From an uncultured Actinomycetes bacterium (GTDB lineage: Bacteria > Actinomycetota > Actinomycetes > Nanopelagicales > Nanopelagicaceae), in the NCBI GenBank assembly GCA_903871555.1, contig CAIQHM010000036.1:1-34780 (forward strand): a stretch of 34,780 nt of DNA, read 5' to 3'. Both the position numbers and the translations under genes were made by a program. A model generated the notes under the pieces. That model made no database searches. It had not been told where the DNA came from and was given only the letters and a program-made list of their open reading frames with translations. Shown piece by piece: positions 25,135 to 34,210 of the stretch. Each line of letters opens with the position of its first letter. Position 1 is the first letter of the stretch.

Positions 25135-26783
25135 TCTGGATTAGCACTTAGAACATCATCGGCATCAATAATTCCATAGGCATAACCCTGCTCGGCTAAG
25201 AAGCGTTGGCGGTTTTGGGCAAAGTCTTGATCTACAGTGTCTCGTGCAACGATTGAATAAAACCTTGCAGTTCTGCCATCAGACTTTGGTCTCAAGATTC
25301 GGCCAAGTCGTTGAGCTTCTTCTTGACGAGAACCAAAAGTTCCAGAAACCTGGATTGCAATTGTTGCGTCAGGTAAATCAATTGAAAAGTTTGCAACCTT
25401 TGAAACAACTAAACATTTTATTTCACCGGTTCGATACAAATTAAATAGCCGTTCACGTTCTTTGATTGGAGTGTCACCTTTAATAAGCGGCACGCCAAGT
25501 TCGGCACTTAGCGCATCGAGTTGGTCAATATATTGTCCAATGATCAGAACTTGTTCTTCGCTATGTTGTTTCGCAAGTGCAATTGCAACTTTACGTTTTG
25601 TCGCCGTAGTCGAACAGAAGCGATATCGATCTTCAGGTTCGGCAGTTGCATAATTTAGACGTTCATCATCAGTCAGGTTTACTCTGACTTCAATGCAATC
25701 TGCAGGGGCGATATAACCCTGGGCTTCAATCTCTTTCCAAGGAACATCAAATCGTTTTGGCCCGATAAGTGAAAATACTTCACCCTCCATGCCATCTTCG
25801 CGAACCAAAGTGGCCGTCAATCCAAGGCGCCGACGAGATTGAATATCTGCAGTAAATCTAAATATTGGTGCGGGCAATAGGTGAACTTCATCGTAAATAA
25901 TTAAGCCCCAGTCAATTGCATCAAAGAGATCTAAGTGGGCGTAAACACCTTGCTTGCGCGTTGTCATAACTTGATATGTTGCAATCGTTACTGGGCGAAT
26001 CTCTTTCTTTGAACCAGAATATTCACCGATCTCATCTTCATGAAGAGTTGTGCGCTTTAATAATTCATCACGCCATTGTCTTGCAGCGATGGTATTCGTT
26101 ACAAGAATTAAAGTTGTTGCCTTCGCATGAGCCATTGCTGCAGCTCCGACAATCGTCTTTCCAGCCCCACACGGAAGAACTACAACACCAGAACCACCGT
26201 GCCAGAAGCCTTCAGCTGCAAGCTCTTGATATTTACGGATACTCCAGCCATCTTGAACTAAATCAATTTCATGATGCTCGCCATCAACATAACCTGCAAA
26301 ATCTTCAGCTGGCCAGCCAAGTTTCAATAAGGCTTGCTTCAAGAAACCACGTTGTCCTGGATGAACAACAATTGTTTCGGCATCAAGTTGAAGTCCCAAC
26401 ATCGGTGCAACTTTCTTGCCACGTGTAACTTCTTTAAGAACCGCTGGATCATGTGAAACAAGAACTAGGCCATGAACTGGATGGGCTTCAAGACGTAATC
26501 TGCCATAACGGGACATGGTTTCTGCAACATCGACAAGAAGAGCATGCGGAACTGCGAATCTAGAATATTTGAGAAGAATATCTACAACTTGCTCGGCATC
26601 ATGTCCGGCAGCTCTTGCATTCCATAACCCAAGGGGAGTTAAGCGGTAGGTATGAATATGTTCAGGTGATTTTTCTAGCTCAGCAAATGAGGCAATTGCT
26701 CTACGACATTCATCGCTTAATGGATGATCAATATCTAAGAGAAGAGTTTTATCGCTCTGAACAATTAATGGGCCATCAGTCAC
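25131..26783 (-). CDS. XPB/Ssl2-type DNA repair helicase
   Basis: The 550-aa SF2 helicase has a damage-recognition-like N-terminal region. Motif I is PCGAGKTIVGAA, motif Ia is around VTNTIAARQWRDEL, and motif II is YDEVHLLP (DEVH box). Motif III is LGLTATLVRED and motif VI is QEEAQRLGRILRPK. It matches the bacterial XPB family (Rv0861c, Ercc3-like), a 3'-5' helicase linked to nucleotide excision repair. The GTG start overlaps the M20 peptidase stop by 8 bases, which implies coupled translation. The helicase-associated protein encoded two genes upstream is its usual genomic partner. Confidence 0.94.
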   Translation of the reverse strand: MTDGPLIVQSDKTLLLDIDHPLSDECRRAIASFAELEKSPEHIHTYRLTPLGLWNARAAGHDAEQVVDILLKYSRFAVPHALLVDVAETMSRYGRLRLEAHPVHGLVLVSHDPAVLKEVTRGKKVAPMLGLQLDAETIVVHPGQRGFLKQALLKLGWPAEDFAGYVDGEHHEIDLVQDGWSIRKYQELAAEGFWHGGSGVVVLPCGAGKTIVGAAAMAHAKATTLILVTNTIAARQWRDELLKRTTLHEDEIGEYSGSKKEIRPVTIATYQVMTTRKQGVYAHLDLFDAIDWGLIIYDEVHLLPAPIFRFTADIQSRRRLGLTATLVREDGMEGEVFSLIGPKRFDVPWKEIEAQGYIAPADCIEVRVNLTDDERLNYATAEPEDRYRFCSTTATKRKVAIALAKQHSEEQVLIIGQYIDQLDALSAELGVPLIKGDTPIKERERLFNLYRTGEIKCLVVSKVANFSIDLPDATIAIQVSGTFGSRQEEAQRLGRILRPKSDGRTARFYSIVARDTVDQDFAQNRQRFLAEQGYAYGIIDADDVLSANPD

Positions 26784-27852
26784 GAATTAATTCCTTAATA
26801 AAAGCAGTTAGAAGTTTTACTCGCGACGGAATTGAAGAGAGCAATATTTGTTCGTGTGGTGCATGTGCACCATCACCGATAGCGCCAAGGCCATCTAATA
26901 CACGTGCACCTGCAGCAGCAGCAAAGTTTCCATCGCTGGCGCCACCAACAGAGGCTTGGCCAATTGGATCCATGCCGATTTCTTTTGCAACCTTCTCTAA
27001 AATTTCATATAGCTCGGTAGTTGCAGAGAGTTCGAGTGGTGGTCGATTTATGCCACCTGTGACTTCAAGTTTTGCTTCAGGATGCGACGCAACTAATTTC
27101 TTAATTGCCGTATCTACTCTAATTAATTCTTCTGCTGAAAAAGATCTGATATCGATATCGAGCGTGGCTAGTGCAGGGACCGTGTTGGTCGTAGTTCCGG
27201 CATGCATAACTGTGGGAACAACAGTTGTTCCAAATTCTGGATTCGCAAGTTTTGCAACTTCAATTACAACTGCAGCAATCTCAGTTGTTGCATTGATTCC
27301 CTTTTCAGGTTCTAGTCCAGCATGGGAAGCGCGTCCATGTAATGAAATTTGATACATCGAAGTGCCTTTGCGCCCAGTTTTCACCTTGCCGTTTAGCGAT
27401 GCTTCCAATACCAAAACCGCGCTGGCTGTTTTTGAAACTCTTTCAATTAACCCTCGCGAAGTCTGGCTTCCAACTTCTTCATCGGTCGTGGCAATGATTG
27501 CAACTTTTGAATTTGATCCAGGAATTTCTTTCACTGCATAAATAGCTTGCAGGAATCCAGCTTTCATATCGAAAATTCCTGGGCCTTTCGCAATATCACC
27601 ATCGATGTTCCATGTTGGCAGGTAAGAACCTTTTGGCCAGACAGTATCTAAGTGAGCGAGCAGAACAACTTTTGGATTCTTACTGCCCCACCAAAATACT
27701 GGTCGCGAATTTTCCTCAATAATTTCTGCCGGAGAATCTAAGTTTTCTGCTGCGATTTGTACTGCAAGGTCTATCACTCCGCGACAAGCGAGAAGATCTT
27801 CACTTGGAGATTCGAACTCGACAAGTTTTTGTAGATCATCGATAAGCGCCAT
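26776..27852 (-). CDS. M20 family metallopeptidase, carboxypeptidase G2-like
   Basis: The 358-aa dizinc peptidase has HLDTVWPKGSYLP (His and Asp ligand region), GPGIFDMKAGFLQAIYA (bridging Asp), TTDEEVGSQTS (catalytic and ligand Glu), a dimerisation domain (GRASHAGLEPEKGINA) and a C-terminal ligand His expected in DGAHAPHEQI. It resembles glutamate carboxypeptidase (CPG2) more than DapE. The substrate, a peptide or folate-type glutamate conjugate, is not determinable. It sits between the two helicase genes, 14 bases after one and overlapping the other. Confidence 0.88.
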   Translation of the reverse strand: MALIDDLQKLVEFESPSEDLLACRGVIDLAVQIAAENLDSPAEIIEENSRPVFWWGSKNPKVVLLAHLDTVWPKGSYLPTWNIDGDIAKGPGIFDMKAGFLQAIYAVKEIPGSNSKVAIIATTDEEVGSQTSRGLIERVSKTASAVLVLEASLNGKVKTGRKGTSMYQISLHGRASHAGLEPEKGINATTEIAAVVIEVAKLANPEFGTTVVPTVMHAGTTTNTVPALATLDIDIRSFSAEELIRVDTAIKKLVASHPEAKLEVTGGINRPPLELSATTELYEILEKVAKEIGMDPIGQASVGGASDGNFAAAAGARVLDGLGAIGDGAHAPHEQILLSSIPSRVKLLTAFIKELIRD

Positions 27853-27866
27853 GGGATAAGTCTGCC

Positions 27867-30023
27867 TTACTTTGCCGGACTGACGCCGGTGATTCTTGGG
27901 ATCCTAAAGCTCTGCATCTCACCAGTAGCGTGATCTTTCGCTAGTAGCGTGCCTAGAGAAATAGAAATCGGATCAATCAGTCGATTAGAAACCCCGCCAT
28001 TTGTATCGGCGTATCCAATGGTAAGACTGGCTTGTTCTTCAATATATTGATGCAGCAAATCTAAAGTTTCATTTGCAGTGGTTCTTGGAACTTCACGGGG
28101 CTTATGTGAACTTGCTTTCTCACCGGTGCGAAGTGTGCGAACTGCAGCTTTAATGACAATTTCACTCGGAGCATTAGTTTCGCTTAAGACTCTTGGCGGC
28201 CGAGGTCGGGATTTTGCTCGACGGATTGCTGGAGCGGAGATAAGAATTCCATTTGCATTTTCAGCAGCGGGTAAATAATTCGCTTCGCGAAGCGTTGCGA
28301 TTACATCACTTGGCTCAACATCACAGACTAAGACCTGTGGTGCTAGTTTGCGCAAACGGAGCGATTCAATTTTCTTGTCATGCAATATTTGTGTAACTAA
28401 ACCTTCATCTTCACAACGGAGATAAGACTGTGCAGAACCAACGCGCAGGCGACCATGTCGTTTTGCAACATCATTTATTAAATATTCAAGTGGCTGTGGC
28501 ACGGGCGTTTTAGAAGTCTTCTTTAAGAAATCTTTAATCTGTTCACCGGTTTGGCCGTGATCTAGACCGCGTCTAATTGAACTTTCGCTAAAACGATAGA
28601 CCGAAGCACCGCCCCGACTCTCGATATCCGCAATCGTTCCGATCATATTTGCAAGTTCAACAGTCAGTGGCCCTGGCGCAATTGCGCTGTTATCTGCTTG
28701 AATCAAAATATGATCTACTGGTTTAGGTAGTGCACTTTCGACACCTAAGTCAGCAGATTCATTTAGAAATGCGCTACCAAATTCGGAAAGTGCGCCCTGT
28801 CCAGTTAGCCCAAGCCATTCTGCTTCTCTTAGCGTCCACTCGATATATTCGGCGCTAAATCGTTGAGGCATTTGCCAAGCAATTATTTCCTGCAGAGTCT
28901 TTATCTCGGGATCTAACTCAAGATTTTGCGAGAGAATTTTCAACGTAACTTTGCGCATTGATGCGATTCCAGCGCGATCTAGTTCTGGACCAAGTGGTGC
29001 AATATTTTTCTCTCCTGCTTTTCCAACCAGACCACTTACGCGTGATGTTTCTAACCACAAATTAACTAGAGAGCTCCAACGTTCCTCCAGTGACCTGGAC
29101 ATCCAAATATCAAAGGAGTTAGTCGGCAATATTTGGTCATCAGTATCAATAACAATTAAGCCTCCCAAATAGAGAACCTCAGCGACAAATGCTACGCAAT
29201 TTTCATCGACGCCAAGATGGTCAGCGCTGCGCTTTAAGTCACGAATCCCAAGTCCACCAGATCGAAGTGCCATTGGCGGTTCGTCGGACCAATTATGTGC
29301 AAGTTCCTCACACCAACGTAAGAAGTTCGAAATATTTGCGATAGCAGCACGATCAATATCTTTCTGCTTACGCGGAGTACCAATTAAACTCTTTGCAACT
29401 GGAGAATAATCTTTAAAGACCTTTCCATTACGAAGATGCATTCCAACATCTCGAGGCAAGACAACCGTTTTAGAATCCATAACCGCTAAATAGTTATTCT
29501 CAAGCAGCCATCCAATCGCTTTGCCAGGTGCTTTTATATTTCCAACTTGGCCACGAGGTGGTCCCCAAGTTAGCCGTTCAAGTACAGCAGCAGAATCTGC
29601 CGGAATTTCTTTAAGCGCTTTGAAATCAATTTTCTTCTGGGCTTGTGGGCCAAGGCCTGCAGGTTCATCGCCAATTAAGTGGCGCAGGTTTCCGGGTAAC
29701 CTAAATTTTGTTCCATCTTTATAAACGAGAGCTGCGGCCCAAAGCCGGAGTAACTCTTCACCTGCCTGCGGGATCGAGATTGAAACTAATTCAGATTTAG
29801 CAAAAGGTTCATTAAGGATGCAAGCAGAAGTCAAAACTTCTAATTGAAATTTATTTAGTGATTCAAGTGCTCTCATCAAACTCGGAGTTGAATTGGCACG
29901 TGCTGAAAGCGCAGATAGATCGGTTGGAACAGGGGATAACAAGTCTGGGCGCACTTGAAAAAGCTCGGCGATTGCCTCATCGCTGCGGGCACGCAATTCG
30001 TCAGCAAAAGAATTAACAGACAT
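27867..30023 (-). CDS. Helicase-associated (XPB partner) domain protein
   Basis: The 718-aa protein matches the large actinobacterial protein encoded beside XPB (Rv0862c type, helicase_C_3 family). It lacks Walker motifs, so it is not itself a helicase. The middle part (PVDHILIQADNSAIAPGPL, then a winged-helix-like stretch) carries the helicase-C-like domain. The last 70 residues (LTIGYADTNGGVSNRLIDP, then SFRIPRITGVSP) look like a WYL-type beta barrel. A nucleic-acid repair role is inferred from the neighbour. The HAD gene ends 29 bases upstream on the same strand. Confidence 0.82.
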   Translation of the reverse strand: MSVNSFADELRARSDEAIAELFQVRPDLLSPVPTDLSALSARANSTPSLMRALESLNKFQLEVLTSACILNEPFAKSELVSISIPQAGEELLRLWAAALVYKDGTKFRLPGNLRHLIGDEPAGLGPQAQKKIDFKALKEIPADSAAVLERLTWGPPRGQVGNIKAPGKAIGWLLENNYLAVMDSKTVVLPRDVGMHLRNGKVFKDYSPVAKSLIGTPRKQKDIDRAAIANISNFLRWCEELAHNWSDEPPMALRSGGLGIRDLKRSADHLGVDENCVAFVAEVLYLGGLIVIDTDDQILPTNSFDIWMSRSLEERWSSLVNLWLETSRVSGLVGKAGEKNIAPLGPELDRAGIASMRKVTLKILSQNLELDPEIKTLQEIIAWQMPQRFSAEYIEWTLREAEWLGLTGQGALSEFGSAFLNESADLGVESALPKPVDHILIQADNSAIAPGPLTVELANMIGTIADIESRGGASVYRFSESSIRRGLDHGQTGEQIKDFLKKTSKTPVPQPLEYLINDVAKRHGRLRVGSAQSYLRCEDEGLVTQILHDKKIESLRLRKLAPQVLVCDVEPSDVIATLREANYLPAAENANGILISAPAIRRAKSRPRPPRVLSETNAPSEIVIKAAVRTLRTGEKASSHKPREVPRTTANETLDLLHQYIEEQASLTIGYADTNGGVSNRLIDPISISLGTLLAKDHATGEMQSFRIPRITGVSPAK

Positions 30024-30052
30024 AACTGGCTTACTTTACCGAGTTTTAGAAG

Positions 30053-30823
30053 TTACTTCGACCGCAATCTTCTAGGTGATAAGTATGTTAATACTGCGGC
30101 AACTCTTGCCAGCGATGGACCAAGCGCCGCTTTCATTGCCCGTCCTCTTCTAAAATCGTGAATTGGCCAGTTATCGCGGATTGCGCGAATTTGTAGCAAG
30201 GTATCTGGATTGATTGCTGCGGGATGTCCGACTGCAGTTAAAAGTGGAAAATCATTATGGCTATCGGAATAAGCGAACGAATTTGCAAGATCTATTCCCT
30301 CTTTCTCAGCCAAGTCGCGGATTGCAATTGCTTTCTGATTTCCATGTAATAAGAGCCCATTCATTTTTCCAGTGTAAGCACCATCTATAACTTCGGCCTT
30401 TGTACCAAGCGCTCCGGTAAAACCTAAACGCTTTGCAATAAGCACAGCCATATCTTGGGGCGTTGCAGTTACTAACCAAACCTCTTCACCATTAGCTAGA
30501 TGTTGATTTGCAATATCAATTGTTCCTTGCCAGAGCGCCGGTGAAACGAATTCGTCATAAATCTCAGATGCAATTGCTTCGATCTCTTTAACATTATGGC
30601 CGCCAATGAATTCACACGCGGCATTCTGAAACTTTTCGATTTCCTCAGGTTTTTCAGTGCCAGTTAAGCGATACTTTAAATTTGCCAGCACAAATGCCGA
30701 GATATCGCGTTTGCTAAAAAAACCTCTTTGGTACATGCCGCGACCAAGAAAGAAGATAGTCGAACCACGGAGAATCGTGTTATCGACATCGAAGAAGGCG
30801 ACGTGCTTGCCATGATTCGTCAT
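30053..30823 (-). CDS. HAD-IB family hydrolase (SerB1-like)
   Basis: The 256-aa protein starts with HAD motif I FFDVDNTILRGST (nucleophile D12, acid D14). Motif II is in WLVTATPQDM and the late motif is SFAYSDSHNDFPLL with VGHPAAINPD. It belongs to HAD subfamily IB and resembles actinobacterial SerB1-like phosphatases. Phosphoserine as the substrate is possible, but not proven by sequence. It is transcribed divergently from the histidine phosphatase gene through a 34-base shared control region. Confidence 0.88.
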   Translation of the reverse strand: MTNHGKHVAFFDVDNTILRGSTIFFLGRGMYQRGFFSKRDISAFVLANLKYRLTGTEKPEEIEKFQNAACEFIGGHNVKEIEAIASEIYDEFVSPALWQGTIDIANQHLANGEEVWLVTATPQDMAVLIAKRLGFTGALGTKAEVIDGAYTGKMNGLLLHGNQKAIAIRDLAEKEGIDLANSFAYSDSHNDFPLLTAVGHPAAINPDTLLQIRAIRDNWPIHDFRRGRAMKAALGPSLARVAAVLTYLSPRRLRSK

Positions 30824-30857
30824 GACTCAACCTTAGCGTTCAAGTTATGATTGGTTC
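30824..30857. promoter_or_regulatory. Compact back-to-back leaderless promoters
   Basis: Only 34 bases separate the two start codons. On the plus strand TATGAT (30846-30851) precedes the ATG at 30858 by six bases. On the minus strand TAAGGT (30835-30830) precedes the ATG at 30823 by six bases. With 18-base spacers the -35 candidates are ATGACT (30822-30827, plus) and ATGAAC (30859-30854, minus), so each overlaps the start codon of the opposite gene. The layout is symmetric. Confidence 0.55.
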
Positions 30858-31478
30858 ATGACACAAGCAATCCATGTTCTACGACATGGGGAAGTAGAGA
30901 ATCCCGAAAAGATTCTTTACGGGCGCCAACCAGGATGGCGACTTTCAGCGCGCGGTCAAGAGATGGCACAAGTGGTTGCAGATTGGTCGAAGAGTTTAGA
31001 TCTTGGTGCGATTCATGCCTCCCCACTTCAACGGGCGCAGGAAACAGCGGCTCCAATCGCCGCACAACATAATTTGAAAATAAGAACTGATGAGAATTTA
31101 ATTGAAGCGGCAAATATTTTTGAAGGAAAAAAATTTGAATTAGGAAGTGGCGTTCTGCGTCATCCCGCATCTTGGTGGCACCTTCGTAATCCGGCTAAAC
31201 CTTCTTGGGGAGAGCCATACACCGAACAAATTGAACGGATGCTTGCTGCAGTTTTTTCAGCTCGTGATGCGGCGAATGGAAAAGATGCACTTGTAGTTTC
31301 GCATCAATTGCCAATTTGGATTTTACGTTCAGCCGTTGAAGGCCGCAGGTTATTGCACGATCCAAGAAAGCGAATCTGCACACTTGCTTCTGTAACTACA
31401 TTGCACCTAGATAATGAAGGAATGATTGGCGATGTTTCTTATACAGAACCTGCTAAACATTTATTACCGATTAAATGA
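30858..31478 (+). CDS. Histidine phosphatase (phosphoglycerate mutase) family protein
   Basis: The 206-aa protein has the phosphate-accepting VLRHGEVENP (R9-H10-G11), SPLQRAQETA and a second His in VVSHQLPIW. It belongs to the PGM-like histidine phosphatases. The substrate is unknown; its place before the cytochrome c maturation genes matches Rv0525 in mycobacteria, where it also precedes the thioredoxin gene. The stop overlaps the next start by 4 bases, so it leads the ccs transcript. Confidence 0.9.
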   Translation: MTQAIHVLRHGEVENPEKILYGRQPGWRLSARGQEMAQVVADWSKSLDLGAIHASPLQRAQETAAPIAAQHNLKIRTDENLIEAANIFEGKKFELGSGVLRHPASWWHLRNPAKPSWGEPYTEQIERMLAAVFSARDAANGKDALVVSHQLPIWILRSAVEGRRLLHDPRKRICTLASVTTLHLDNEGMIGDVSYTEPAKHLLPIK

Positions 31479-32023
31479 AGTTAATAATTGCCCTAGCAAC
31501 AGCCTTGCTTCTGACTTCGTGTTCAACAGGCGGAATTTCTAGCGACAGCGGAAAAGCATATGTTTCGGGAAATGGTTCAGCAATTTTAGTAAATGAAGAC
31601 CAACGTAAAGTTGCCCCTGATTTATCCGGTGAAATACTAGGTGGCGGTAAATTTAATTATGAAGTTGGAAAGATAACTGTTGTAAATGTTTGGGCATCAT
31701 GGTGTTCACCATGTCGTGCAGAGGCGCCGACTCTTTCAGAATTTGCTCTAAAGAATCCTGATATCCAATTCATTGGAATTTTGACTAGAGACAATTTAAG
31801 CTCTGCAATTAGTTTCGCAAATCGATTTAAGTTAACGTATCCAACGCTTATAGATGATGCCGTGATTGCAAGTTTCAGAGGTTCTCTTCCCGCAAATGCG
31901 ATTCCCACAACCTTAATTATTGATAAGCAAGGCCGTGTGGCCGCACGAATTAGCGGCCAAGTTACCGTCTCGTTAATGCGAGAATTATTGGAAAAAGTTT
32001 CAGGAAGTGGCGTAAATGTTTAG
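31475..32023 (+). CDS. Thioredoxin-like lipoprotein for cytochrome c maturation (TlpA/ResA type)
   Basis: The 182-aa protein has a lipoprotein signal (LTSC, lipid-bearing C16) and a TlpA-like thioredoxin fold with active site WASWCSPC (C77, C80) and cis-Pro in NAIPTTLII. Outside the membrane it would reduce the apocytochrome haem-binding cysteines with electrons passed on by CcdA. The 8-base overlap with ccdA supports their joint function. Confidence 0.93.
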   Translation: MKLIIALATALLLTSCSTGGISSDSGKAYVSGNGSAILVNEDQRKVAPDLSGEILGGGKFNYEVGKITVVNVWASWCSPCRAEAPTLSEFALKNPDIQFIGILTRDNLSSAISFANRFKLTYPTLIDDAVIASFRGSLPANAIPTTLIIDKQGRVAARISGQVTVSLMRELLEKVSGSGVNV

Positions 32024-32747
32024 TTTCTTTGTTGACGTGATCTTTGATGGCAATTTATTAGTTGCCTCAGCGATTGCGATGATTGCTGGGCTAATTTCAT
32101 TTGCATCTCCATGTGTGCTCCCGCTGGTCCCTGGATATTTGTCATATGCAGCCGGAATGACCGAGGTTCGAAGTCGCGGGCGAGCTGCCTTGGGCTCACT
32201 ACTTTTTGTTCTTGGATTTTCAGTTTTATTTATCTCCTATGGAGCGCTCTTTGGTTCTATCGGCTCCACAATTTCGAATAATTCAAGAGTTGTCTCGGTG
32301 ATATTGGGATTGCTTACAATCGCTATGGGAGTAATTTTTCTATTCAATCAGAAGTTTTACCGATCTTTTAAACCAGTTTGGAAAGTTCGAGCAGGGCTAG
32401 CTGGTGCACCTGTTCTCGGCTTTCTCTTTGGTGTTGGGTGGACTCCATGTATTGGGCCAACACTTGGCGCCGTACAAACGCTCTCGTTTCAAGAATCAAG
32501 CGCACTTCGCGGGGCAATATTAAGTGTTGCTTATTGTTTAGGGCTAGGTATCCCTTTTATTCTTGTCGGAATCTTCTTTGATAAATCTAATCGTCTTAGA
32601 AGATTTATCTCTCGCCATGGAAACTATTTAACATTAATCGGCGGAATATTTTTAATATTAATAGGAGTTCTTCAAGTTACCGGACTTTGGGCTGATGTTA
32701 TGGATTCATTACGTGGCTTAATTTCAGATTTTGCCCCGGTGGTTTAA
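32016..32747 (+). CDS. ccdA: Cytochrome c biogenesis membrane protein CcdA
   Basis: The 243-aa protein has six membrane helices. The paired redox cysteines are C33 in FASPCVLPLVPGYLSY and C145 in GWTPCIGPTLGA, as in CcdA/DsbD-beta proteins. It carries reducing power from cytoplasmic thioredoxin across the membrane to the TlpA-like protein upstream. It ends directly at the resB start with no gap. Confidence 0.95.
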   Translation: MFSFFVDVIFDGNLLVASAIAMIAGLISFASPCVLPLVPGYLSYAAGMTEVRSRGRAALGSLLFVLGFSVLFISYGALFGSIGSTISNNSRVVSVILGLLTIAMGVIFLFNQKFYRSFKPVWKVRAGLAGAPVLGFLFGVGWTPCIGPTLGAVQTLSFQESSALRGAILSVAYCLGLGIPFILVGIFFDKSNRLRRFISRHGNYLTLIGGIFLILIGVLQVTGLWADVMDSLRGLISDFAPVV

Positions 32748-34205
32748 GTGACCGCTGCATCTGAACTAGATACAAGATCAACGCTGCGCTGGTTGTGGCG
32801 TCAATTAACAAGCATGCGCACGGCCCTTATCTTGCTCTTGCTCTTAGGGCTTGCTGCAATTCCAGGATCATTATTCCCACAACGCTCGCAGAACCCACTT
32901 AAAGTCGCTGATTACTTTAAGAGCAATCCAGGAACAGCAAAATTTTTAGATCAACTCAATATATTTGATGTCTATAGCTCGCCCTGGTTTAGCTCAATTT
33001 ATATCCTGCTCTTCATATCTTTAATTGGCTGCGTTCTTCCACGATCTTTCGAACATTTGAAAGGGATTGGCGCAAAACCCCCGCTCACACCGAAGAATTT
33101 AGATCGGATGGAGCTGCATGCGAAGTTAGAAACTGGAACGCTAGATCAGGCGGAAGTTTGGTTTAAAAAGCATCACTTTCGAATTAGACGCGATGCAAAT
33201 TCAATTTCAGCTGAAAAAGGTTTCATGCGAGAAACCGGAAATCTTATCTTTCATCTCTCGTTGATTCTGATATTAATTGGCGTAGCTTTCGGTTCATTAT
33301 TTGGAATGAAGGGGGATGCAATAATAAATGTGGGGGATAGATTTATAAATATTCCAACTTCTTATGATGTTATTTCATTTGGAAAATTGGAATCCGAGAG
33401 AACCCTCAGTCCATTTTCGATCACCGCAACAGATTTCAAAGCCACCTATGATTTAAAAACTGGCGCACCAAGTGATTACAAACTTACAGTCAATATTGCA
33501 GATCCAGTCGGATCAAAGGAGATCTCCAGAGTCGTAAGAGTTAATTCACCACTAACTTTTGGAAGCACAAAAGTTTATCTGCAGGCAAATGGTTATTCTC
33601 CGCTAGTAACAGTTCGCGATAAACAGGGCGAGATCAAATTTCAAGGCGCAGTAATTTTCTTGCCGCAAGACGGAAATTTAACTTCAACCGGCGCAATTAA
33701 AGTTCCTGATATGAAACCACAAGTTGGTTTCATTGGATCTTTTGTTCCAACCTTTGCCCGCAACTCAGAACGCGGAGCCTTCTCAACTTATCCAGAAGTT
33801 CTAGATCCACGATTATTGATATCTATTTGGACCGGTGACATTGGTTTGGATTCTGGTAATCCACAATCTGTTTATCGCCTTGATACATCCGCAATGAAGC
33901 GAATTGGATTAAAGACTTTGAAATTGAATGAAACTTATGATTTTAGTGAGGGCTCAATCACATTTGAAGGTTGGACTCCTTGGGTCAACCTGCAGATAGT
34001 TAAAGACCCAGGCAAGATGTACGCATTGTTCGGCGCAATCCTTGCGATTCTTGGCCTATTGATGTCGCTCTTTACAAGATCACGACGTATTTGGGTAAAA
34101 GAGTTAAATAAAGAATCGGGTGTTGAAGTTGCTGGTTTAGCGAAGAATTCAACTCCAGGGCTTGAATCTGAAATTGCATCGCTAGTTAAAGAAATGAGAG
34201 GGTAG
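32748..34205 (+). CDS. resB: Cytochrome c biogenesis protein ResB (Ccs1)
   Basis: The 485-aa protein has N-terminal membrane helices (MRTALILLLLLGLAAIPGSLFPQ, then SIYILLFISLIGCVLP), a third helix after GFMRETGNLIFHLSL, a large extracellular beta-rich domain and a final helix (YALFGAILAILGLLMSLF). SLFPQR and FHLSLIL are typical of ResB. With CcsA it forms the System II haem lyase that attaches haem to apocytochrome c outside the membrane. The GTG start follows the ccdA stop directly. Confidence 0.95.
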   Translation: MTAASELDTRSTLRWLWRQLTSMRTALILLLLLGLAAIPGSLFPQRSQNPLKVADYFKSNPGTAKFLDQLNIFDVYSSPWFSSIYILLFISLIGCVLPRSFEHLKGIGAKPPLTPKNLDRMELHAKLETGTLDQAEVWFKKHHFRIRRDANSISAEKGFMRETGNLIFHLSLILILIGVAFGSLFGMKGDAIINVGDRFINIPTSYDVISFGKLESERTLSPFSITATDFKATYDLKTGAPSDYKLTVNIADPVGSKEISRVVRVNSPLTFGSTKVYLQANGYSPLVTVRDKQGEIKFQGAVIFLPQDGNLTSTGAIKVPDMKPQVGFIGSFVPTFARNSERGAFSTYPEVLDPRLLISIWTGDIGLDSGNPQSVYRLDTSAMKRIGLKTLKLNETYDFSEGSITFEGWTPWVNLQIVKDPGKMYALFGAILAILGLLMSLFTRSRRIWVKELNKESGVEVAGLAKNSTPGLESEIASLVKEMRG

Positions 34206-34210
34206 CCCCC

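Noticed and set aside
25976-26428. 150-aa plus-strand ORF rich in His, Leu and Gln
   Set aside because: Antisense to the XPB helicase with low-complexity composition; a shadow.
26615-27352. 245-aa plus-strand ORF
   Set aside because: It is antisense to the M20 peptidase and XPB genes, both of which have full family motifs. Its composition is that of a shadow frame.
30824-30857. HspR (HAIR-like) box between the HAD and PGM genes
   Set aside because: The TTGAA/TTGAG elements are direct-like, not the inverted CTTGAGT-N7-ACTCAAG pattern.
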